Positions 29,310 through 38,525 are shown, counted from the stretch's first letter. The stretch is DNA of 47,097 bases from an uncultured Clostridia bacterium (GCA_945992255.1 CAMFVQ010000052.1:1-47097); one strand, 5' to 3'. The notes: a model not told the origin generated them from the sequence alone. Numbers and translations are program-made.

Positions 29310-31495
29310 TAGCAAGAGTTATTGTTGATATATCTTCGGCACAAGTAGATAAAATTTTTGATTATTCCATACCCTCAGATCTTGACTTGGTGAAGGGCGA
29401 CAGAGTGTTAGTCCCCTTTGGTCCAAAAAGGCTTGAGGGCTTTTGTATTGATATAGTAGAAAGTAGCGATGTCCAAAATCTCAAGCCAGTGATAAGCAAG
29501 CTAGATAGCTTTGTTTGTATCAAGCCTGAGATGATAGAGCTGATGCAATATATGAAAAACGAGATGTTTATCAGGTATTGTGACAGCTTGCGCCTGTTCA
29601 TTCCGCCAAAGTTAAGAGGTGGCAAAATCAAAGAGCTAACTCGTATCTTTGTAGAGCTGAATGGAGAGTATGAAGAGGTACTTGCCAAGGTAGGTACAAG
29701 GGCGGCAGTCCAACGCCAAATAGTCGAATATCTCAAAACAGGTGGCGAATTTTTGAATGAGCTGGGAGAAAAATTCGGCATTGCTGCAATCAATGCTTTG
29801 GCAGGCAAAGGACTAGTAACAAAGGCAGAAAAGCAAGTTGAGAGAACTCCGTTCGATGAGCTGTGCGGAAAGAAGTTGGATATAGAGCTCAGCCAAGAAC
29901 AGCAACTTGCTTTGGATAAGATTTATGCCACAGACAAGACAACAATCTTGCTCCACGGTGTGACCGGCAGTGGTAAAACAATGGTATATATCAATGCTAT
30001 CCAAAGAGCATTGTCACAAGGAAAAAGTTGTATTATGCTCGTGCCTGAGATTTCGCTCACTCCCCAAATGCTCAAGAATTTTCGAGCTTATTTTGGTGAT
30101 AGCGTGGCTATGCTTCACAGCGGATTGTCCGATGGTGAGAGGTATGATGAGTGGCGAAAACTCCACAGCGGACAAGCTAAGATTGTCATTGGTGCTAGGT
30201 CAGCTATATTCGCACCAGTCGAAAATGTGGGGCTTATCATCGTAGATGAAGAGCATGATGGCTCGTATGTAAGCGACTCCAATCCAAGATTTAAGACAGT
30301 AGACATAGCAGAGTTTAGGGCAAAATACAATGGCGCTAAGGTCGTGTTGGGCAGTGCAACTCCATCACTTGAAAGCTATAAGCTTGCCAAAGAAGGCGAA
30401 TACGAGTTGGTCAAGATGACAAAGCGTATCAGTGTGCATGGTATGCCAGAGATGACTATTGTGGATATGAGTCGAGAGATTTTGTGCGGCAATGCAGGTA
30501 TGTTTTCGGTATCATTCAAGCAAGCTTTGCAAGAGACGATTGCAAGGGGCGAGCAAGCAATGATATTCCTCAATCGCCGTGGCCATTCTTCTTTCGTTAT
30601 GTGCAAAAAGTGTGGCTATGTTGCCAAGTGCGAAGATTGTGATGTGGCACTGACTTATCACTCAATAGACAACCAACTAAAATGTCACTATTGTGGCAAA
30701 AGATATCAGATGCTTACCCATTGTCCAAGTTGTGGAAGTGACAGCATCAGATACGGCAAGGTTGGCACTCAGAGGGTGGTGGAAGAAGTCCAAAGGCTTA
30801 TTCCAAATGTCAAAGTGTTGCGTATGGACAACGAAACAACGACCACTAAGACAGCATATTTGGATATTTTGTCAGCATTTGCCGAGCAGAAAGCGCAAGT
30901 GTTGGTAGGCACGCAGATGATTGCTAAGGGACACGACTTTCCCAATGTGACACTGGTAGGCATACAAGATGCGGATATTAGCTTGTACAATTCGGATTAT
31001 CGCTCAAGTGAGCGTACATATCAGCTTGTTACTCAGATAGCAGGCAGAGCAGGCAGAAGTGACAAAGCAGGCAGAGTGTATTTGCAGACTTATGCACCCA
31101 ACCACTATGTGTACAGGTTTGCCAAAGAAAACAACTATGTAGGCTTTATCGAAAAGGAAATGAATGTGAGAGCAACCACCAAGTTTCCGCCTTATTCGAC
31201 TATTGTCCGCATTTTGATGACAAGCGAAATCGAGCAGAAAGTCATCGATTATGCCAAAGTCGTGTACAACGATATGTTGCTTCTCAGAGATAAATATCGA
31301 GATGAATTCTTGTATTTGCAAGCAATGAAATCGCCAGTTACACGCATACAAAACAAATATAGATATCAGATTATTGCTCGATTTAGGAATGAAAAGAGCA
31401 ACCAAATAATAGGAAAAATATACAACATTATCAATATGCACAAATCCAACGGAGTATATACGTTCATCGAGAATGACCCCAAGAATTTGAGCTAG
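29306..31495 (+). CDS. priA: Primosomal protein N' (replication restart helicase)
   Basis: LLHGVTGSGKT, VDEEHDGSY, zinc-binding CKKCGYVAKCEDC/CHYCGKRYQMLTHCPSCGS. Confidence 0.96.
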   Translation: MIARVIVDISSAQVDKIFDYSIPSDLDLVKGDRVLVPFGPKRLEGFCIDIVESSDVQNLKPVISKLDSFVCIKPEMIELMQYMKNEMFIRYCDSLRLFIPPKLRGGKIKELTRIFVELNGEYEEVLAKVGTRAAVQRQIVEYLKTGGEFLNELGEKFGIAAINALAGKGLVTKAEKQVERTPFDELCGKKLDIELSQEQQLALDKIYATDKTTILLHGVTGSGKTMVYINAIQRALSQGKSCIMLVPEISLTPQMLKNFRAYFGDSVAMLHSGLSDGERYDEWRKLHSGQAKIVIGARSAIFAPVENVGLIIVDEEHDGSYVSDSNPRFKTVDIAEFRAKYNGAKVVLGSATPSLESYKLAKEGEYELVKMTKRISVHGMPEMTIVDMSREILCGNAGMFSVSFKQALQETIARGEQAMIFLNRRGHSSFVMCKKCGYVAKCEDCDVALTYHSIDNQLKCHYCGKRYQMLTHCPSCGSDSIRYGKVGTQRVVEEVQRLIPNVKVLRMDNETTTTKTAYLDILSAFAEQKAQVLVGTQMIAKGHDFPNVTLVGIQDADISLYNSDYRSSERTYQLVTQIAGRAGRSDKAGRVYLQTYAPNHYVYRFAKENNYVGFIEKEMNVRATTKFPPYSTIVRILMTSEIEQKVIDYAKVVYNDMLLLRDKYRDEFLYLQAMKSPVTRIQNKYRYQIIARFRNEKSNQIIGKIYNIINMHKSNGVYTFIENDPKNLS

Positions 31496-31503
31496 GAGGA
31501 AAT

Positions 31504-31947
31504 ATGGCACTTAGAGATATAGTACAAGACACCCAACCAAGTTTGAGAAAAATTAGTAGATCTGTCACAACTTTTGATGAAAAGTTGGGCAAGTTGTTAG
31601 ATGATATGAAAGAAACAATGGAAGTGGCGGACGGAGTAGGTCTTGCCGGTCCTCAAGTGGGCATCAATCGCCGTTTGGCAGTGGTGGAAGTCGAAGAATT
31701 TTACCTCGAACTCATCAACCCTGTTATCGTGGAAGCAAGCGGTGAACAAATTGGTGCAGAGGGCTGTTTAAGCGTAAAAAATCGTTATTGCAATGTCAAA
31801 AGACCAAGCAAAATCACTGTCCAATTCCAAGACAGATTCGGCAATCACAAAAGCATTACTGTCCAAGATTTTATTGCTCGTGCTTGTTGTCACGAGATTG
31901 ACCATTTGGACGGCATTTTGTTCTATGACAAGGAGTACAAAGACTGA
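31504..31947 (+). CDS. def: Peptide deformylase
   Basis: GVGLAGPQVGINRR, EGCLSV, CCHEIDHLDG. Confidence 0.95.
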   Translation: MALRDIVQDTQPSLRKISRSVTTFDEKLGKLLDDMKETMEVADGVGLAGPQVGINRRLAVVEVEEFYLELINPVIVEASGEQIGAEGCLSVKNRYCNVKRPSKITVQFQDRFGNHKSITVQDFIARACCHEIDHLDGILFYDKEYKD

Positions 31948-32876
31948 TGAGAGTAGTGTTTTTGGGTACACCTGACTTTGCGGTCGGCTCACTTCAAGCA
32001 GTATATGATGCAGGGCATGAGATAGTGGCAGTGGTCACCCAACCTGACAAAGAACGCAATCGTGGCGTGGTGAGCTTTTGTCCTGTAAAACAAAGAGCGG
32101 TAGAATTGGGACTTAATGTACTCCAATTCGACAAAATCCGCACTGAGGGCGAAGAAATTTTGAGAGGGCTTGCACCTGATATTATGATAACTTGTGCCTA
32201 TGGACAAATTATATCCCAAGCGATTATCGACATTCCAAAGCACGGAATCATCAATGTGCATGCCTCACTTTTACCAAAATTCAGGGGATCTAGCCCTATT
32301 CAATGGGCAATTTTGACAGGACAAACTCAGACTGGTGTGTCCATTATGCGTACAGCTTTGGGCATAGACAGCGGCGGGGTTTTGCTCCAAAAAGTTGTGG
32401 ATATTTTGCCTGATGAAACAGCAGGTGAGCTTTTTGATAGATTGAGCGAGCTTGGTGCTGAGGCTTTGATAGAGGGATTGGAGATTATCCAAAGCGGAAA
32501 GGCTGTCTACACTCCACAAAACGAGAGTGAGGCCACGCATTATCCAATGCTCAGTCGAGAAGATGGCAAAATAGATTGGAGCCGTTCTGCCCAAGAGATT
32601 GGTTGGCATGTCCGTGGTATGAATCCTTGGCCATCGGCTTTTTCGCATATCGGAACAAAAATGTTCAAGATATGGAAAGCTCAACCTATTGAAGATATGA
32701 CAGAGCTGAATGGTTTGGGTGTCGGTCAAATATGGACAGATAACAAACGAATGATTGTCAAGTGTGGAAAGGGCTGTTTGGAGTTGGTAGAAGTTCAACT
32801 TGAAGGAAAAAAACGCATGGATACAAAGAGTTTTTTGCTGGGCAACAAACTCAATATTGGAGATAAATTAGACTGA
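31947..32876 (+). CDS. fmt: Methionyl-tRNA formyltransferase
   Basis: VFLGTPDFAV, NVHASLLPKFRGSSPIQWAIL. Confidence 0.96.
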   Translation: MRVVFLGTPDFAVGSLQAVYDAGHEIVAVVTQPDKERNRGVVSFCPVKQRAVELGLNVLQFDKIRTEGEEILRGLAPDIMITCAYGQIISQAIIDIPKHGIINVHASLLPKFRGSSPIQWAILTGQTQTGVSIMRTALGIDSGGVLLQKVVDILPDETAGELFDRLSELGAEALIEGLEIIQSGKAVYTPQNESEATHYPMLSREDGKIDWSRSAQEIGWHVRGMNPWPSAFSHIGTKMFKIWKAQPIEDMTELNGLGVGQIWTDNKRMIVKCGKGCLELVEVQLEGKKRMDTKSFLLGNKLNIGDKLD

Positions 32877-34129
32877 TGAGTGATATTAAGATTAGCTACG
32901 AAATATTGTCCAACATATACAAAAACAAGGCTTACAGCTCGATAGAACTTGGCAAAAAATTGGAATATGCCAATTCTAGCAAGTTGGTGACCAAGCTTGT
33001 GTATGGTGTGTTGGAGAGAGATGTAGAGCTGGAATATTATATTACACATATGACCAAAAAACGCCCCCAAGCAAGTGTGGTCATTATACTCAAAATGGGT
33101 ATGTATTGTATCAAATATATGGATTCTATGCCGATATATGCAGTAGTCAACAATATGGTGGACTTGACCGAATTCATTGGTAAAAGACAAGTCAAAGGCT
33201 TTGTCAACAGCTTTTTGAAGACATTCTGCACCCAAAAAGCCGAGTTGCCAACACTCAGAGCCCCAAGGCTGTCTGTCGAGTCATCTACACCGCTTTGGTT
33301 GGTTATCAAATATATCAAACAATATGGATATGATACCGCAGAACAATTTTTGATGGCACAAAGCAAGAAAAAAGAACATATAAGGGTCAATACAAGACTG
33401 AGTAGCCTAGATGAAATCACTCAAAAACTTGATGATATGAAAATCGAGTATGAGGTGTCGCCAGTGGGCGGATTGTGGGTAGACAATACCAAAGAAATTC
33501 ACAAGCTGTTCGAGCAAGGGCTTATCACAATTCAGTCAATGACGTCAATGTTGTGCGTTCAAGCTATGCAAATCGAGAATGGCGACAAAGTGCTTGATAT
33601 GTGTTCTGCACCCGGCGGCAAGGGAATATATGCCCAAGAAGTTGCTAGCAATGTCGAGGTGGTGGCTTGCGATATTCATCCTCATAGAGTTGAGCTTATC
33701 CAGTCTTATGCTCGCCGTATGAAAGCCGACCAAATTGCAATAATGGAACACGATGCAATGACTTTTGACCCAAAATTCGAGGGCGTGTTCGACAAAGTAT
33801 TGTGCGATGTGCCTTGTAGCGGTTTTGGTGTGGCAAAGAAAAAGCCTGATATTTATCTCAACACAACTTTGAGCGATGTCGAAAGTCTAGCCAATGTTCA
33901 GTATGAGATTTTGTCCAATGCGGTGAGATATGTCGCCGAGGGGGGCTGTCTTGTTTATTCGACTTGCACATTGCTCAGAGAAGAAAATTATAACATTGTG
34001 GGCAAGTTTGTCAAAGAACACTCAGAGTGGAAGATAGAATATCATCAACAATATTTGCCAAATGAAGAGGGCTATGACGGCTTTTTCGTGGCAAGATTGA
34101 GAAGGAAAAAAGATGAAAATATTGCTTGA
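32876..34129 (+). CDS. rsmB: 16S rRNA m5C methyltransferase RsmB
   Basis: MCSAPGGKGIYAQE, CDVPCSGFG, STCTLLREEN. Confidence 0.93.
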   Translation: MSDIKISYEILSNIYKNKAYSSIELGKKLEYANSSKLVTKLVYGVLERDVELEYYITHMTKKRPQASVVIILKMGMYCIKYMDSMPIYAVVNNMVDLTEFIGKRQVKGFVNSFLKTFCTQKAELPTLRAPRLSVESSTPLWLVIKYIKQYGYDTAEQFLMAQSKKKEHIRVNTRLSSLDEITQKLDDMKIEYEVSPVGGLWVDNTKEIHKLFEQGLITIQSMTSMLCVQAMQIENGDKVLDMCSAPGGKGIYAQEVASNVEVVACDIHPHRVELIQSYARRMKADQIAIMEHDAMTFDPKFEGVFDKVLCDVPCSGFGVAKKKPDIYLNTTLSDVESLANVQYEILSNAVRYVAEGGCLVYSTCTLLREENYNIVGKFVKEHSEWKIEYHQQYLPNEEGYDGFFVARLRRKKDENIA

Positions 34130-35168
34130 TTATACCTATGACCAAATAGTCGAGATTGTCCAATCTTTGGGCGAGCCAAAATTCCGTGCAAAACAGCTGT
34201 GGGATTGGCTTGTCAAGGGGTATGAATTGGATGAGATGTCCAATCTTCCCAAGACTTTTGTCCAAAAACTCCAAGATGAGGGCTACAAAGCTATGGGAGT
34301 GGAGATTGCTCAATGTTTGGTAAGCAAGCTAGACGGAACAAAAAAGTACATATTCCGCTTGTATGATGGCAATGTCATCGAGGGCGTGTTGATGAAGTAT
34401 AAGTACGGCAACACTATTTGCGTTTCGACACAAGTGGGCTGTCGTATGAATTGTGCTTTTTGTGCTTCCGGACTTGGCGGACTTGTCCGCAACTTGTCGG
34501 CAGGCGAGATTTTGGGACAAGTGATTGCTGTCAATCGTGACAATATGGACGGCAAGGATAGGGCAATCACCAACATTGTGTTGATGGGAAGTGGCGAACC
34601 TCTCGACAACTATGACAATGTGACTAGCTTTTTGCGACTGGTGTCGAGTGATGACGGCTTGAATATTTCTCGCCGCAACATATCACTTTCGACTTGTGGA
34701 CTGGTGGACAATATCAAAAGATTGGCGGATGAAAATCTTGGTGTGACAATGACTATATCGTTGCATGCTCCCAATGATGAACTCCGCAAAACTATTATGC
34801 CGATTGCCAAACGCTATTCTATCCAAGAGATTATGCAAGCGGTCAGATATTATTTCGACAAGACAGGCAGGCGTATAATATTCGAGTATTCGATGATTGA
34901 TGGCAAAAATGACAGCGTGCAATGTGCCGATGAGCTTGCAAAACTTGTCAAAGGACTTAGCTGTCATATCAATCTTATCAAGCTCAACTACGTCAAAGAA
35001 CGTGGACTTAGCGGAACGAAAATTGACAGAGTAAAAGCCTTCATAAAAAGGCTAGAAGAACACAATGTAAGCTGTTCGCTCCGCCGTACTATGGGCAGCG
35101 ATATAGACGGCGCTTGCGGTCAACTTAGAAGAAAATTTATTGCAGGAGAGGTGGGTTATCAAGACTAA
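34113..35168 (+). CDS. rlmN: 23S rRNA/tRNA adenine C2 methyltransferase RlmN
   Basis: GCRMNCAFCASGLGGLVRNLS, SLHAPNDELR, GACGQLRRKF. Confidence 0.96.
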   Translation: MKILLDYTYDQIVEIVQSLGEPKFRAKQLWDWLVKGYELDEMSNLPKTFVQKLQDEGYKAMGVEIAQCLVSKLDGTKKYIFRLYDGNVIEGVLMKYKYGNTICVSTQVGCRMNCAFCASGLGGLVRNLSAGEILGQVIAVNRDNMDGKDRAITNIVLMGSGEPLDNYDNVTSFLRLVSSDDGLNISRRNISLSTCGLVDNIKRLADENLGVTMTISLHAPNDELRKTIMPIAKRYSIQEIMQAVRYYFDKTGRRIIFEYSMIDGKNDSVQCADELAKLVKGLSCHINLIKLNYVKERGLSGTKIDRVKAFIKRLEEHNVSCSLRRTMGSDIDGACGQLRRKFIAGEVGYQD

Positions 35169-36039
35169 AAAGATAGGACAAGTCATCAAAGGAATGGGCG
35201 GAATTTATACCGTAAAGGCTGATAGTGGAGAGCTTATCAAGTGTTTTGCACGTGGCAAACTCAAACGACAAGGCGAGATTTTTATTGGTGATATGGTCGA
35301 AGTTTTGGTGGACAAAGAGGGTGTTATCGAGCAAGTTTTGCCTCGCAAAAGTATGCTTGTGCGACCTTATGTCAGCAATATAGAGAAGATTGTCATTGTC
35401 CTAGCGCCAATCCCTAAGCCTGATATGTTGCTCGTGGACAAGCTCATCATCGGTGCTATCGAGCAAGATGTCGAGCCTATTATCTGTGTCAACAAAGCCG
35501 ACCTCGAGGGCGTGGAAGATGTGGTAAAGAATGTCATCAATGATTATGAAGGAATGGCTACGATTTTGCCTATCAGCACTCAGACAGGACAGGGCATTGA
35601 CCAACTTATCGAGATGGTCAGGGGCAGTTATGTGTGTCTGGCAGGACAGTCCGCAGTGGGTAAGTCATCACTTATCAATTACATTTTTGGCGAGGACAAG
35701 ATGAAGGTTGGAGATTTGTCGCAAAAAGGCGACAGAGGCAAAAATACCACCAGACATATCGAGATTATGGAGCTTGAAGACGGTACAAAAATTGCTGATA
35801 CTTGCGGATTTAGTATGTTGGAAATGCCGCTAGTAGAGCCTAGCAAATTGGCGAGCTACTATACCGATTTTGATGAGTTCGTGGGTGGTTGCAAATTCCG
35901 CAGTTGTACTCACAGTGATGAAGAAGTTTGCGGAGTAAAACAAGCAGTATTGGATGGCAAATTGTCCAAGTCAAGATACGAAAGATATTTGACACTTTAT
36001 AAAGATACAAAAAAACGATGGGAGAGGAGATATGACTAA
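35140..36039 (+). CDS. rsgA: Ribosome small subunit GTPase RsgA; start codon uncertain
   Basis: CLAGQSAVGKSSLIN, GRGKNTTRHIE-like GDRGKNTTRHIE, DTCGFSMLEM; only standard start in range is TTG 35140. Confidence 0.92.
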   Translation: MQERWVIKTKKIGQVIKGMGGIYTVKADSGELIKCFARGKLKRQGEIFIGDMVEVLVDKEGVIEQVLPRKSMLVRPYVSNIEKIVIVLAPIPKPDMLLVDKLIIGAIEQDVEPIICVNKADLEGVEDVVKNVINDYEGMATILPISTQTGQGIDQLIEMVRGSYVCLAGQSAVGKSSLINYIFGEDKMKVGDLSQKGDRGKNTTRHIEIMELEDGTKIADTCGFSMLEMPLVEPSKLASYYTDFDEFVGGCKFRSCTHSDEEVCGVKQAVLDGKLSKSRYERYLTLYKDTKKRWERRYD

Positions 36040-36685
36040 AATTATGGTAGCGCCATCTATTTTGTCAGCAGATTTTGCTTACATGGGTGATGCGGTAAAA
36101 AACTTGAAAAAATGGAATGCAGACTGGGTACATTGTGACGTTATGGACGGCAAATTCGTGCCAAACTTGACTTTTGGTATGCCAATGGTCAAAGCTTTGC
36201 GTAAGTATACCGATATGGTACTTGATGTGCATTTGATGATTGACAGCCCCGAAACTTATATCGAAAGATTCATAGATGCCGGTGCTGATGTGGTGACTTT
36301 CCATGCCGAAACTTGTGCTTGCGTGGAAGAAATGCTTGACCTAATTCATGCCAAGGGCAAGAAGGGCGGACTCGTTCTCAACCCTGACAAAGAAGTAAAA
36401 GGGATAGCAAAATATTTGGACAAGGTAGATGTCGTGATGCTTATGGGTGTATTCCCGGGGTTTGGTGGTCAAAAATTTATCACCAGCGTGCTTGACAAAA
36501 TCAACGAGTTGAAAGAGTTGTCTCAGGGTAGATTTTTGATAGAGCTTGATGGCGGTGTGACAGTGGACAATGTGAGAGAAATGGCTGAGCGTGGCGTAGA
36601 TGTCGCAGTTGCAGGAAGTAGCGTTTTTGGAGCGGCAGACCCTGCTAAGGCGGTTGAGCTTATCCAAACTTGCTTAGAGAGATAA
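36032..36685 (+). CDS. rpe: Ribulose-phosphate 3-epimerase
   Basis: VAPSILSADFAYM, HCDVMDGKFVPNLTFG, GVFPGFGGQKF. Confidence 0.95.
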   Translation: MTKIMVAPSILSADFAYMGDAVKNLKKWNADWVHCDVMDGKFVPNLTFGMPMVKALRKYTDMVLDVHLMIDSPETYIERFIDAGADVVTFHAETCACVEEMLDLIHAKGKKGGLVLNPDKEVKGIAKYLDKVDVVMLMGVFPGFGGQKFITSVLDKINELKELSQGRFLIELDGGVTVDNVREMAERGVDVAVAGSSVFGAADPAKAVELIQTCLER

Positions 36686-36735
36686 CAAAGAGTCCGAGCA
36701 AATCAATACAAAGATTGACAAATAGTAGAATAGCA

Positions 36736-36767
36736 ATGAGTTCAGTGTTGTGCTGGGCTCATTTTTG
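36736..36767 (+). terminator. Rho-independent terminator after rpe
   Basis: ATGAGTTCAG-TGTTGTG-CTGGGCTCAT (10 bp with two G-U) + T5. Confidence 0.78.
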
Positions 36768-36803
36768 TTGGAAAGACTATGTAGTATGAGGGAAAATTTA
36801 CTC

Positions 36804-36831
36804 ACAACCAAAGCAAGCCTTGCATAATATA
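36804..36831 (+). promoter_or_regulatory. Mother-cell sigma (sigma-K/E)-like promoter upstream of putative spoVM
   Basis: AC-N17-CATAATATA, matching CATANNNTA. Confidence 0.35.
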
Positions 36832-36848
36832 AGGCAGTGGAGGTAGCT

Positions 36849-36929
36849 ATGAAAATATTTTGTATCAATCCGCCAAAGTTCATCAAAATGATACTTAGAC
36901 GAGTAGTTCCTAGTTATTGCAAAAGATAA
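36849..36929 (+). CDS. spoVM: Putative SpoVM, 26-aa amphipathic sporulation peptide (absent from ORF track)
   Basis: MKIFCINPPKFIKMILRRVVPSYCKR; SD GGAGGT 4 nt upstream; exact 26-aa length; syntenic with rsgA-rpe; followed by a terminator. Confidence 0.8.
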   Translation: MKIFCINPPKFIKMILRRVVPSYCKR

Positions 36930-36936
36930 TCACATT

Positions 36937-36961
36937 ATGCACCCTGTGGGGTGTATTTTTC
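36937..36961 (+). terminator. Rho-independent terminator of spoVM
   Basis: ATGCACCC-TGTG-GGGTGTAT + T5. Confidence 0.75.
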
Positions 36962-37050
36962 TTCAAAAAGTCGATACATATCATTATTTTTGCAAAAACT
37001 TGAACGATAGTTGGCAAAAGGAATAAGCAGAAGAATTGCAATCACCCAAC

Positions 37051-37076
37051 AAAAAAGTCACCGCTTAGGGTGACTT
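37051..37076 (-). terminator. Rho-independent terminator of the MDR-like gene
   Basis: AAGTCACC/GGTGACTT stem, U-tract on the minus strand. Confidence 0.8.
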
Positions 37077-37080
37077 AGAT

Positions 37081-38049
37081 TTAGCATTTTACGATTGTTT
37101 TGAGATACATTGGTGATTGGGATAATGCTTCAAACACGCTAGGTACTTCGCTGATGTCCACAACTTTGTCAATCAAGCTGTCTACTTTGACAATCTCAGT
37201 AGCTAGCATATTGATAGCTGTTTCGATTTCGCCTTGACCATTGTTGAGTCCATAGATTGTCAAGTTGTGAGTGATGACTGGGCTTAGATCGCCTTGAAGT
37301 CCATTGAGGGTAGTAGCAAAACCATACATGCCGACACGGCCGTCCTTGCCAAGGTTGTAGAGTATATTGTCTACTTTGGTGGATATATCTGTGTCGAGAA
37401 TGAGATAATCTGCCATTGAGCCTGAAGTAATCTCTTTGAGTTTGGTGGTGATATCTTCTTCGTTGGTATCAATTTGGTAATATATGCCTAGCTCGCTGGC
37501 AAGTTCGAGTCTTGCAGGGTCGTTGTCTACCACGATAGGAATTGCTTGGTAATATATGCAAAGTTGGGCAAAAATCAAGTTCTTTACGCTGCAACCATTG
37601 ATAAGTACATATTGAGTTTTTTCAATGTTGAGCTTTTCGTGCATCTTGATAGTGAGTGCGATGTCATCAATAAATGTAATTGACTCATCAGATATACCAT
37701 CAGGCAGGGTGTAAATATCATTGAGATCGACATTGGCAAAGTCGCTTAGATAGCCGTCAAGCTCTACTCCGTGAGTTTTGAAAGATTCACTTGAAGTGCG
37801 AGCATAAGGCGAGAGCATAACTCTTTGACCTTTTTTGAGAGTAATATCCGAGCTTTCGCTGATAAGTCCAACAGCAATACGGCAAGGAGAGAGTGGATAA
37901 ATGCTTGTTTGTCCTAGATATGTTGCGATATCGCTAGCATCGATGCCAGCACGTGCAATTTTGACTTTTGCACATTCCTTAGGAACGGTAATATCATCAT
38001 TGACACATTCGCTCATACTTTGTTTAGAATTGATTTTCCACGATTTCAT
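37081..38049 (-). CDS. Diverged medium-chain dehydrogenase/reductase (alcohol dehydrogenase-like)
   Basis: MDR-like layout with RAGIDASDIATYLG and NDPARLELASELG, but lacking the usual GHE and GxGxxG; start placed at MKSWKI. Confidence 0.7.
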   Translation of the reverse strand: MKSWKINSKQSMSECVNDDITVPKECAKVKIARAGIDASDIATYLGQTSIYPLSPCRIAVGLISESSDITLKKGQRVMLSPYARTSSESFKTHGVELDGYLSDFANVDLNDIYTLPDGISDESITFIDDIALTIKMHEKLNIEKTQYVLINGCSVKNLIFAQLCIYYQAIPIVVDNDPARLELASELGIYYQIDTNEEDITTKLKEITSGSMADYLILDTDISTKVDNILYNLGKDGRVGMYGFATTLNGLQGDLSPVITHNLTIYGLNNGQGEIETAINMLATEIVKVDSLIDKVVDISEVPSVFEALSQSPMYLKTIVKC

Positions 38050-38159
38050 AATAGCTCCTATTGTAGACGAATTAAAGAAAGTATAGCATACAGCCAAAAA
38101 AAATGCAAACAAGCGAGTGGGGGTTTTGGCAGAAAAGACAAAATATTTTGGCAGATACG

Positions 38160-38180
38160 TGCCTACAAATAGGCATTTTT
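38160..38180 (+). terminator. Orphan rho-independent terminator (plus strand)
   Basis: TGCCTA-CAAA-TAGGCA + T5 with no annotated plus-strand gene upstream. Confidence 0.55.
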
Positions 38181-38251
38181 GGCAAGAAAATATACAAATT
38201 GTAAAATTTTTAGAATTGTAAAAACAATTTTATTTAATACGGTTAGATTGC

Positions 38252-38280
38252 TTGACTTAAATATCCTTATTGTGTATAAT
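38252..38280 (+). promoter_or_regulatory. SigA-type promoter of rpmE
   Basis: TTGACT-N17-TATAAT. Confidence 0.75.
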
Positions 38281-38313
38281 TCATCTAGAAATATTGGAAT
38301 GTGAGGTGAGAAT

Positions 38314-38517
38314 ATGAACGAGAACATTCAACCTAATTATCATGATGTAACTATCGAATGCCAATGTGGAGCAAAGTTTGTTTGTGGCACAACTAAGGAC
38401 GGAGATGTTATCAAGGTAGAAGTTTGTAGCAAGTGCCATCCATATTATACAGGAAAACAAAAGCTTGTAGATACAGGTGGTAGAGTAGATAAGTTTAAGA
38501 AGCGTTATAATCTATAA
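38314..38517 (+). CDS. rpmE: 50S ribosomal protein L31 (zinc-type)
   Basis: ECQCGAKF...[30 protein letters not shown]. Confidence 0.95.
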   Translation: MNENIQPNYHDVTIECQCGAKFVCGTTKDGDVIKVEVCSKCHPYYTGKQKLVDTGGRVDKFKKRYNL

Positions 38518-38525
38518 ACAACTTG

